Below, piece by piece: positions 37,597 through 45,885 of a stretch of 64,000 nt of DNA (position 1 is its first letter; each line of letters begins with the position of its first letter). The DNA comes from Amazonocrinis nigriterrae CENA67 (GTDB taxonomy: Bacteria > Cyanobacteriota > Cyanobacteriia > Cyanobacteriales > Nostocaceae), in the NCBI RefSeq assembly GCF_016056305.1, contig NZ_JAECZC010000014.1:1-64000 (forward strand), written 5' to 3'. The translations under genes and the position numbers were made by a program. Below the pieces are notes generated by a model. It saw only the letters and a program-made list of their open reading frames with translations. It had not been told where the DNA came from and made no database searches.

Positions 37597-38739
37597 TTAA
37601 CGACAAATAATACTTCTGTCTGAGAAACTTTTTACTGGCGAGTCGGATTCTTTGAAATGTGGATCAGAACCCAGTGCTACATTACCCCAGCGCATCAGGT
37701 TTGCAGATGCGACCCCTGCTGCACCGAAACCATAGACGAGAACCAAGTCATTTTTGCGAATTTTGCCTAACTGTGCAGCATGGTAAAGATTAGCTACGGT
37801 AAGAACTGGCCCAATATTTGCGTACAGGGGGTAAAGATTGAGTGTGCGCTCTGGGTCAATGCTCAGTACGCGTGTAGCAAAGCGTGCAAACCAAGCTGTG
37901 GATGTATTGAAAAGAAAAAAGTCGATTTCCTCCATAGTTACACCCGCAGCAGCAGCAGCACCATCGCAACATGTATACAAAAGCTCTGCGGCTGTTTCGC
38001 TGAATATCTTTTTTGCATCCTTGGAGAGTTGCATACGAATCTGAGGATTGCCTTGCTTATCCTTGTTTATATTTAAAGAACCAATATCATTTAAAACACT
38101 AGCAGCAAGTGTTTTTGTACTTAGGATTCCCTGGTTAGGTTCAACTGAACCGACTACGAAAGCTCCAGCACCATCGCCAAGAAACCACGAGACAGTATCA
38201 TCCTCATCGACAAAGCGAGAGTATGTGCATGAGATAACTACTAATATATTGTGATACTCTCCTGCTCGCACTAGGGCACAAGCATTTTGTATGGCTAGTG
38301 GAGTACTCCCACACGCTCCATCAAGGTTCCATGCAGCAGCTTCCAGACCCAGTTTCTGAGCAAGGAAAGCAGCATTGCCAAATCCAATTTGTTCTGGCCA
38401 GACAGAAGCGACAATCATCAGATCGACATCATTAGGAGTAAGTTTTGCTGCATCAAGAGCATCACGAGCTGCGCGTTCTTCTAACATCAGTGACGATTCT
38501 CCAGGAGCAAGAATCCTTCGCTCGACAGTACCACGAAACGGGTCTGACAAATAAGGCATCATCTCTAAGTCAAACTCATTGCTGGCAGTGGAATCAGAAA
38601 GTGAAAATAGCTTTGCTAAACTTTTTTGTTCGGACTGAGCAACTATCTGTGGGTATTTTTCTCTATAGTAATCATTTGTACGTATGATGCTCGGAAAGTT
38701 CACGGCAAGCGAGCGAATACCTACTGGGTGTTGAACCAT
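37597..38739 (-). CDS. Ketoacyl-ACP synthase III-like protein lacking the usual His
   Basis: A 380-aa thiolase-fold protein similar to FabH. The acyl-accepting Cys is at 143 in DGACGSTP, and FLGDGAGAFVVGS fits the family. The His that normally occurs in an HQAN-type motif appears to be replaced: the equivalent stretch reads FFLFNTSTAW (Asn 278). An Asn near the usual third catalytic position is kept (YANIGP, Asn 308). Such variants act as acyltransferases or condense without decarboxylation in secondary metabolism, so a housekeeping FabH role is unlikely. It lies 14 bp downstream of the ThDP enzyme gene on the same strand, almost surely one transcript. Confidence 0.8.
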   Translation of the reverse strand: MVQHPVGIRSLAVNFPSIIRTNDYYREKYPQIVAQSEQKSLAKLFSLSDSTASNEFDLEMMPYLSDPFRGTVERRILAPGESSLMLEERAARDALDAAKLTPNDVDLMIVASVWPEQIGFGNAAFLAQKLGLEAAAWNLDGACGSTPLAIQNACALVRAGEYHNILVVISCTYSRFVDEDDTVSWFLGDGAGAFVVGSVEPNQGILSTKTLAASVLNDIGSLNINKDKQGNPQIRMQLSKDAKKIFSETAAELLYTCCDGAAAAAGVTMEEIDFFLFNTSTAWFARFATRVLSIDPERTLNLYPLYANIGPVLTVANLYHAAQLGKIRKNDLVLVYGFGAAGVASANLMRWGNVALGSDPHFKESDSPVKSFSDRSIICR

Positions 38740-38753
38740 GAAAAATCTCCTCT

Positions 38754-40643
38754 TTAGTAATTAGTAGCACCTTGGGAAATCAGACTGTGAATACGACCTG
38801 CAATCGGTGCAACTCGAGTCGGGTCAATTACTACGTCAACAATGAAGGGAACAGTCGCTGCCATAGCTTTTTTTAATGCTGCCTCGATGTCGGACTCTTT
38901 TTCGACGCGGATGCCATCGGCTCCCAAACCACAAGCAATCTTAACGAAATCCGTCTGTGGAATTTTTGCATCCATACCGTTGAACCCAAGCATAGCTACT
39001 CCCTGGATGCACATGTTGTAGCCTCCATTATTGAGTACAATCCAAACAGCGGGAATCTGGTAGTTAACAGCTGTGCTGACCTCGTTGTTCATGAGCATCG
39101 CACCATCTCCAACGATCGCCACAGCCTTACCTTTGCGTGCCAGTGCATTACCTACAACCCCTGTAACAAAATGGCCCATAGAGGAAAATCCAGTGCTGAC
39201 CCGGAAACGATTTGGTGTGGCAAATCGCAGTAAGTTAATTGCCCAAGCAAATGAGCTTCCCCCTTCAGCCATTACTACTGCATCGCTACCCTCAACAATT
39301 ATCCGTTGGATGACATTCATCAGTACCTCAGGTCGCACTGAATCATTCATGCTTGTATCGATTACATTACGCTCTGGTCGAGGCAAAGACTGGATTTTTC
39401 TCTGGCTTGGACTCTTTGGGAAGTATTTTAGCAGCGCCTTCAGAAACATTCTGATCTCGGACTGAATAGCGAACGTCTCAACCGATGGATAGGCTACTCC
39501 AGGAACCTGGGGATCGATGTCAACATGCAAAAAGCCCCGCGACGGGATCATCGCGGAATTCCAAAATGAGGTAAATTCACCTAGGCGTGTTCCAAGTACT
39601 AGGGTTCGCAAAGGGCGATATTCTTGCATATACCTCAGAACTGATTCATGCCCAGCAAAACCCGTGACACCCACAAATTGGGGGTGATCTTCGGGGAAAA
39701 TACCTTTGCCGCGTGGCGAACACATCACCCCCACCCCAGTTATCTCAGCAAGTTGGAGAATCTCTGCTGCTGCACTCTTTGCACCAAAGCCTACCCAGAT
39801 GGCAAATGATTCTTCCAAAAGCAGCCGGGCAGATTCTGAAATGGTTTCATCACTGGCAGTAGCGCAATTAAAAGAGAGATTGACTCGTGGCAATGGTGTC
39901 TTGACTGAGCTTGTTTGGATGTTGGTGGGAATACTCAAGTGTGCTACAAAGCCACCTGGTTGGGCTAAGCCAAGAGCCAGCCGCCGATAAACCTCTGGGA
40001 GTTCATCACTGCATTCGAGAGTAGTTCCATAATGAAACACTGGTTCTGAGGTAAACAATCCGGCATTAGGCATAGTGTAGGTACTGGTTTCTTGGCAAGC
40101 CCACCGTCCACGTTGTGATGTCGAGGTGGAAGGTGACAAAAAAATCACCTTAGCTCCTTCCCAGCGAGCAGCCAATAACCCAGTTAACGCGTTCGTGATC
40201 CCCGGCCCGGTAGTGGTGAACACCACAACCGGGCGATCGCTTGTAAAATAGGCTTCACTAGCAGCAAAAGCAGCTCCCGCTTCGTGACGAAAGTGAAGTA
40301 CTTTGATGGAACTGTCTTGTAGCTTTTGCCATAAGGGTGCGATCGCACCACCTGAGACACCAAATGCATATTGGACTCCCATATCTTCCAGCATCTTGAC
40401 TACAGCAGAGGCTACGGAAATGGCCGTGGATTGCTTGCTTTGCCCTAGCAACTTATCCAATAGGGTATTTGAATAGTTATTTGCAAAAGACGAACAGGTA
40501 AAAGCTGACTCAGATGGTGGAAAAATGAAAGAATCGGATGAATACTTTTGGCAGTCGGTGTGATCTGGCGTGAATGAAACAAGGGTTTTTTGTTCTAACT
40601 TTTCAGTTGTGTTTGTGTTGATGGGATGATCTGTTGCACTCAT
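38754..40643 (-). CDS. ThDP-dependent enzyme, acetolactate-synthase-like
   Basis: Thiamine-diphosphate enzyme of about 629 aa from ATG 40643; an upstream ATG at 40694 is possible. The N-terminal domain has the ThDP-activating Glu in FRHEAGAAFAAS and the TTGPGITNALTGL segment. The C-terminal ThDP-Mg motif is GDGAMLMNNEVSTAVNYQIP...NNGGYNM. A roughly 90-residue N-terminal extension before MLEDMGVQYAFGVSGGAI is longer than in ordinary acetolactate synthases. Pairing with a KAS III-like gene rather than an IlvN regulatory subunit suggests carboligation in a specialised pathway (acyloin or related), which is inference. GGAG lies about 10 bases upstream of ATG 40643. Confidence 0.85.
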   Translation of the reverse strand: MSATDHPINTNTTEKLEQKTLVSFTPDHTDCQKYSSDSFIFPPSESAFTCSSFANNYSNTLLDKLLGQSKQSTAISVASAVVKMLEDMGVQYAFGVSGGAIAPLWQKLQDSSIKVLHFRHEAGAAFAASEAYFTSDRPVVVFTTTGPGITNALTGLLAARWEGAKVIFLSPSTSTSQRGRWACQETSTYTMPNAGLFTSEPVFHYGTTLECSDELPEVYRRLALGLAQPGGFVAHLSIPTNIQTSSVKTPLPRVNLSFNCATASDETISESARLLLEESFAIWVGFGAKSAAAEILQLAEITGVGVMCSPRGKGIFPEDHPQFVGVTGFAGHESVLRYMQEYRPLRTLVLGTRLGEFTSFWNSAMIPSRGFLHVDIDPQVPGVAYPSVETFAIQSEIRMFLKALLKYFPKSPSQRKIQSLPRPERNVIDTSMNDSVRPEVLMNVIQRIIVEGSDAVVMAEGGSSFAWAINLLRFATPNRFRVSTGFSSMGHFVTGVVGNALARKGKAVAIVGDGAMLMNNEVSTAVNYQIPAVWIVLNNGGYNMCIQGVAMLGFNGMDAKIPQTDFVKIACGLGADGIRVEKESDIEAALKKAMAATVPFIVDVVIDPTRVAPIAGRIHSLISQGATNY

Positions 40644-40719
40644 AGCTGGTAAACTCCGGTAAATCAAGCACATCATTGATATTATCGATTTCACTAACGA
40701 CCACTTCCAAGGAGAAGGA

Positions 40720-40938
40720 GTGGCAAAACCTGAATCGGTAATCGCTCACACAGATATCATGCGTAGTGGCATCAAACCCCTCATAATATTGCAGGAGCTA
40801 TGTTATTGCCGTTATTGCCGAATATTTGCATGTATTAAGCCAAAAGCGATGTGTCCAATCAGTTGTATGGTTTGTGTTCATAGCAAATTGCAATCCAAAA
40901 TGTCAGGTAAACCTACTTCTGATGATGTATTCCTCTAA
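40720..40938 (+). CDS. Possible small Cys-rich peptide
   Basis: A 72-codon frame from GTG 40720, divergent from the ThDP gene. The only supporting signal is a strong Shine-Dalgarno (aaggagaag just upstream). The product has seven Cys in about 25 residues (LCYCRYCRIFAC, MCPISCMVC). No family is recognised. It could be a real small peptide, or chance in a gene-poor region. Confidence 0.25.
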   Translation: MAKPESVIAHTDIMRSGIKPLIILQELCYCRYCRIFACIKPKAMCPISCMVCVHSKLQSKMSGKPTSDDVFL

Positions 40939-43859
40939 AATGCAAGACACAACTTATTCTCAATAAGTGCTTTACTCGCCTAAAAACACTTTTGGAACAT
41001 AGTTTCTAAAGCCCCTGAAAAAGTACTTGATTTTTGAAGAACTTTAGTACAAAAGTTAAAAAGTACTTTTTTAAGGTCTTTAGTCTAAAGCGACTTTAGT
41101 ACCTAACACTAGACCTCAATGAATGCTCAAGAGATGTTAACTCTAACAAAATTCTTGCCAATACCTAAAGGTTGCACATCGCGTTTTCAGGTCTTGGACG
41201 TAAGGCCTATTTGTAAGAAGTATCAAGCCTAGAAGATATTGCAACTATATGGGCTTTGGCGATTTTGCCGATCCACCTCAAAAAACAGGCGAGTTTTCAG
41301 GGCAAACGCATCTCAAGTACTCTTGATCACGAGCAAGATTAAAAATCAACGAGAAAATCAGTATTTATCATTTGATTTATTTTCCAAATTTCAAAGTGTT
41401 TGCCTAAATTATTGTCAATAAGCATGGCTTAATCTGATTAATCTAGACTTTATTAAGAACAGGATTTCCTTGTTGACAAGATGCGTTTGCTCTGGGCGAG
41501 TTCTAATTCCTGATGCGGATTTCTATATACCCAAAAAGTAGCCATAGTATTTGCAAGTAAGTGTAGAACACCAGACTTAAATTTGCAATAGAACAGAGAA
41601 TGTACAGGCAAAATAAAAGAATTAGACACAATGTTGCCCTTCCTTCGTATTACTTCCTGGAAAAATAAAGGTGTATTGCAGCAATAAGCAAATTAATAGC
41701 CCGCCCCAGCACGGCTTTTACAGCTTATTAGAGGCAATTTAGTATATCTGCTTCAAGGAGAGAAACTTTGCTCATTCCATATTTTACAGCGCGATAGAGT
41801 GCTTTTTGAGAGCTTGTAGTTTATAAACAATTGCATATATTCATTCAAATAACTTTACTAGACAAATCATAAAAGTTCTAGTTATAAAACATTGATTAAA
41901 GTTTATTTAGGCTTTATTTCTGGCTTTATACGCAATCACTCACCGATACTAGCATGATTTTAGAATTTTTGGAGAGAAATTGTAAACATATTGAATTTTT
42001 TTGTAATTTTGCTGATCATTGCGGAGTAAATCTATGGTGGTAAGCAGTTTCAGAAACAAAAGACTTCAACTGCAAGGTTGACATATCTAATACTGCCCTT
42101 GAATAGTTAATATTCGGTTAATGTTAATATAAGAGTCCAATGGCAATTTTGAAGGGTAAACTCAGTGATTTATTCAGATAAATTTATAAAATTTTTAAAT
42201 TTTATAAATTTATATAAATATACTTAAGTTTATTAATCCTGAGTCTTATTGATCCAGAGTCTTGCAGCCCTACAAGATTTTGTGAAATGAAGATCGATAA
42301 CTTAAGGACTAACTTAACACGGTAAAGGCTCATACTATTTCTTTATGAAGATGGGTCAAAATAGGAGATGGGTGCATTTGGATGGAGAGTTATGAGAATG
42401 AGATTACTTTTTGAGATAATACGGAACCAAGATGAATTAGAAAAAGCCCTAAGAGTTGATTGATAAAGTAAATCTTAAGTTTGTGACCCGCACTAACACA
42501 ATGTAAAGCAGCGTCATCAATGGTGCTTGACGGCTCAAATATTGGTGAATTATTAGACAAAAGTTTTTAGCGATACATTGAGCGGTTAAAGACAAATGAC
42601 ACCAAGATAATCGCAAATCTATTAAGCATAAGGCTTTTGGGTGTGGGGTGTGGCTGATTGGGTGTAGTGGCGAAGAAATTTATTTAAGTATCAACCTTAA
42701 AGTGAAACGGTATTAGCACTTTTTTTTCCCTGAAGCCTTATTTAGCGCAGGCAGCTTCATTAAGAATTGGTATGAGCAGTTGCAAAGTAATTTGCGGCTG
42801 ATTCATAATTTATTAGATGTATTGCAAAAATAATTCGCCAGCCTGGAAACCGGTTTCCAAAACAGGTCAACATCTGATACAAAGGACTTAAAGACTAGGA
42901 ATCCTAATTTGCTGAAAACAAGTACAGCGGGCTGACAATTATATTTTAGAGATAGTACCATAAGCAAGAGTATTTTTACAAAATTCTCACTAGTTTACAG
43001 TCTAAAAGCTTAAATTGAACCTTAACTCGAAGATTTTAGCTGGCTGATACTTTCTGAAATTGTTAAAAATAAATAAAGACACAAGTTGCCTTGATTCATC
43101 AGAATGAAGTGTAAACAAGAATACTTCTTTAGTACTTACTATGCTAATCATTAGCTTATCACCTCCCAAGGCGGTATTGCTAATTAAGAGTATGAATCTA
43201 GTATCACACAAAAGCGAGGTAGCGCGTTCGGTCATCAAACAACCTTTGCGACTGCCGTCGCCAAGACGAGGACAATTGCACAGTCAGGGTTTTCCGACTT
43301 GAGAAGCCAGTAAATTATAGCAACTGGCATCAAACTGTCCGTCGCAAAGATAAGAGTTTTAAACACTCTGTTTGGGAATTTCATACTTCAACTAAGCAAT
43401 TATCTAAATTCTTTATGAAAAGAATTTAAGGCTGCTGAATACGAAATTTAAGAGAGAATCTTAGCTGTAACGCCTGCGATTAATGCATTCTGAATGATGA
43501 TAAAGCAACCTAGTATAATACGTACTGAAGAGCCAGAAGAATTATCAGTATAGTTGCATTGGTACAGTCGATGGAAACCTAAAGCAAGTTATCATCAAAA
43601 TTTTTGATATTACAGCAATCCTAAATTGTTTGTGGACATGTTTTGTGTTTTCTTTCTTCGTGTACTTGGCGACTGGCGTCGCTACAGATTTGACAAAGGG
43701 AGCAATACGCTGCCTTGACTTTGCGATCGTTGTGATTATTTTTTGTTCACGAACTATCTGGAATTGCTGTAATAACCAAGTAAAGCACTTAGTTGCTTTT
43801 TGTACCAAAAAAGATTGGCAATAGAAGAGCAAAACCTGTGTAAGAGGTGGAGAAAAAGT
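40939..43859. other. Long gene-poor region
   Basis: Nearly 3 kb with no gene I can support. Short frames on both strands (for example 41239-41421 +, 43002-43238 -, 43545-43877 -) have no recognisable domains, no convincing ribosome binding sites and high AT. Notable elements are the AGTAC/CTTTAGT repeats at 41018-41103 and a gttaat cluster near 42108-42130. The last few hundred bases lead to the CMD-family gene. The region may be degraded coding DNA, a long leader, or hold non-coding RNA. Confidence 0.45.
41018..41103. promoter_or_regulatory. Cluster of AGTAC/CTTTAGT repeats
   Basis: Within 86 bases: gaaaaagtacttga, gaactttagtac, aaaaagtactttttt, a near-palindrome ctttagtctaaag, and gactttagtacc. 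The motifs recur in both orientations with irregular spacing, as in multi-site operators. No regulator for this pattern is known to me, and no adjacent gene is certain. Confidence 0.3.
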
Positions 43860-44252
43860 ATGAGTCAGACAAATCATATAACGTTAGAGCAAAATAGCAA
43901 GACAGCACCATATAAAAACGCTGTTTTAGATGATCTAAAACTTCAACAGGCTTTAAATAGTATCAACCCGAAGTTTGGTGATTTTTGTACTCGCGTAGCC
44001 GGTGAAGCATGGGGTCTTCCATTAATCGATCAAAAAACCAAAGCTTTAATCACAATTGCTATTGATGTTGTCAATCAAGATCAGGTTGGGAGTGGTAGTC
44101 CTTTTGCAGCACACGTAAATATGGCTCTCCAACAAGGCGCTACACGTGCAGAAATAGAAGAACTTTTGTTGTTCATGTGCGTTTACGCAGGATTTAATAA
44201 GGCTGCGGGGTGTTTTGGTACTCTGAATGATATTTTCAATTCAAACCAATAG
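43860..44252 (+). CDS. Carboxymuconolactone decarboxylase (CMD/AhpD-fold) family protein
   Basis: A 130-aa all-helical protein with the CMD family core: ALITIAIDV near 62, then AAHVNMALQQGATRAEIEEL with the conserved His, and FMCVYAGFNKAAGC. The AhpD-type CxxC peroxidase motif is absent, so it resembles gamma-carboxymuconolactone-decarboxylase-like members, whose cyanobacterial function is unknown. ATG 43860 is chosen because it has agaggtggag just upstream; a longer frame from 43800 has no family match. Inverted-repeat element B begins 8 bp after its stop codon. Confidence 0.85.
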   Translation: MSQTNHITLEQNSKTAPYKNAVLDDLKLQQALNSINPKFGDFCTRVAGEAWGLPLIDQKTKALITIAIDVVNQDQVGSGSPFAAHVNMALQQGATRAEIEELLLFMCVYAGFNKAAGCFGTLNDIFNSNQ

Positions 44253-44259
44253 CAGACTG

Positions 44260-44534
44260 ATATCAAGTTCGGCTAATTACTTACGATATAGTCGGTTTGC
44301 CTGGTAATAGGTAATGGGTGAGATGTGATGACTAATAGTAAAATCCAATTCCCCTTCGGGTGACGCTCCTGCGTCGCTAACGCTGCGCTAACGCCAGTCG
44401 CTCATGGGGGACTCGGGGCCCCCACGACCGCTCGTGAGTGGGGATTGGGGGAGAACCCCCAAGACCGCGCTGGCTCACCAATTCCCAATTCCCGGCCTCC
44501 ACAAGTATCATAAGTGTTTAAACGGACATAATAT
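44260..44534 (-). repeat. Inverted-repeat element, copy B (275 bp)
   Basis: Reverse-oriented near-identical copy of the element at 26679-26974, with the same ends (atatcaagttcgg, cggacataatat) and same interior. The length difference of 21 bp is fully explained by two instead of five copies of the ggtaatg-type heptamer (about 44310-44323). The few other differences are scattered single bases, so the copies separated recently or are kept alike by recombination. Confidence 0.75.
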
Positions 44535-44814
44535 GATGCAGTGCTAGACAATAACTTGAACAAATACCAACCGATTACCATTGGAAAATTCGTTTAAGTG
44601 AAATGGAATTGTTTGGATGAGCAGACACTTATTCAAATGTTAATCGGCAATCTATAGGAACTAATTTGATTTTTCAAAAGCCAAGCTGACTGAAAGCTTG
44701 CTGGGTATAGTTTTGTTGATCAAGCAAGACTAAATTTGGAATCCTATAGCCAGTGACTGAGTAACTGTGTCAAGCAAAACCTGTCACCAATATGTACAAG
44801 TGAGGGATAAAATC

Positions 44815-45444
44815 ATGGTAACTAATGGTACTAAAGCTCAGGGTAAAATAGGTGTACTCATCGAAGAACACTTTGATGAAATTGAATTTCGAGCATTTAA
44901 TAATTTCTTTCCACAACATGGGTACGAGATAGAGTATATCTCTCATCTTTGGAATCAAGAGCAACTGACTTTTAAGGGTGTAGACTTAACAGAAGAAATT
45001 ACTGTTACAGTAGAAGTAAACGAAGTTGAACCTACTGATTATGAAGGCATCATTCTCATCGGTGCATATGCTATGGATCGTCTTCGTTATGAACAGTATC
45101 CTCAGCAAGGACAACCCAATCAATCTCCTGCTGTCAAATTTCTCCGCAAAGCTGTAAAAGTTATGGATGCAGGACAATTAAAGATTGGAACTATTTGTCA
45201 TAGTCTTTGGTTGTTTTGTGCTGATCCAGAACTTTTGAGGAATCGTGAAGTAACTTGTGCCCATAACATAATCTGTGATGTCAAAAATGCTGGAGGCATT
45301 ATTGTTTTTGATGGCGATGGAACTAAGAATTTACATATTGATGGTAATTTGATTACAGCCAAACATCCTAATGTAGTTGAGGAATTCATGGAAGTTTTCT
45401 TAAAAGCAATTAGTGAGCAGAGATTGCAGGTGGCTACCAGGTAA
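44815..45444 (+). CDS. DJ-1/PfpI family protein
   Basis: Class I glutamine-amidotransferase-like protein of 209 aa. The DJ-1/PfpI nucleophile elbow is GTICHS with Cys 128; the N-terminal strand is KIGVLIEEHFDEIEFRAF and the C-terminal IDGNLITAKHPN is typical. Members are stress proteins, proteases, glyoxalase-like enzymes or chaperones; which applies is unknown. ATG 44815 is chosen because gtgaggg lies just upstream; the in-frame start 16 codons earlier has poorer context. It is followed after 29 bp by the DUF1830 gene, likely in the same transcript. Confidence 0.85.
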   Translation: MVTNGTKAQGKIGVLIEEHFDEIEFRAFNNFFPQHGYEIEYISHLWNQEQLTFKGVDLTEEITVTVEVNEVEPTDYEGIILIGAYAMDRLRYEQYPQQGQPNQSPAVKFLRKAVKVMDAGQLKIGTICHSLWLFCADPELLRNREVTCAHNIICDVKNAGGIIVFDGDGTKNLHIDGNLITAKHPNVVEEFMEVFLKAISEQRLQVATR

Positions 45445-45473
45445 GCAACTAAAATTAAAAATTTGAGTCTGTC

Positions 45474-45728
45474 ATGTGGGAAAGAAAAACGCTGCTAATT
45501 CCTGACCAGTCTGGTTGGATTGTCTGCAATTACGTTAACTCTACTAGCCAGATTCAGGTACTTCGGATCGTAAATATTCCTAATTGGTACTTTGAACGAG
45601 TTATTTTCCCAAAACAAGATTTTCGTTTTGAAGCACCTCCTGATGCCGATCTGGAAATTCACACGGGTATTCTAGCTAGTGCAATTCTCTCAGATAAGAT
45701 TCAGTGCGATCGCTTACGCATTAGCTAG
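45474..45728 (+). CDS. DUF1830 domain protein
   Basis: Short cytoplasmic protein of 84 aa belonging to DUF1830, a family largely confined to cyanobacteria. Conserved features are CNYVNSTSQIQVLRIVNIPN, WYFERVIFPKQDFRFEAPPD and LEIHTG. Function is not known. It sits 29 bp after the DJ-1/PfpI gene and 157 bp before glgX, all on the + strand, so it may be co-expressed with the glycogen debranching gene. Confidence 0.8.
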   Translation: MWERKTLLIPDQSGWIVCNYVNSTSQIQVLRIVNIPNWYFERVIFPKQDFRFEAPPDADLEIHTGILASAILSDKIQCDRLRIS

Positions 45729-45885
45729 AACATCTATTCAGTATTCAAATACGGTGCATCAACTATGTTTGTCTCTGTTGTCAAACTTGAATTGATGTTC
45801 TAGAAAATATGTGTATTTCTGACAAACTCTTGCTTAATTGTTCAGTCAAATATCAATTAATTTTCCAGGTGAGAAGAAAGAGAAA

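Noticed and set aside
43002-43877. Minus-strand frames of 78 and 110 codons in the gene-poor region
   Set aside because: No recognisable domain, ordinary AT-rich composition, no supporting start context.
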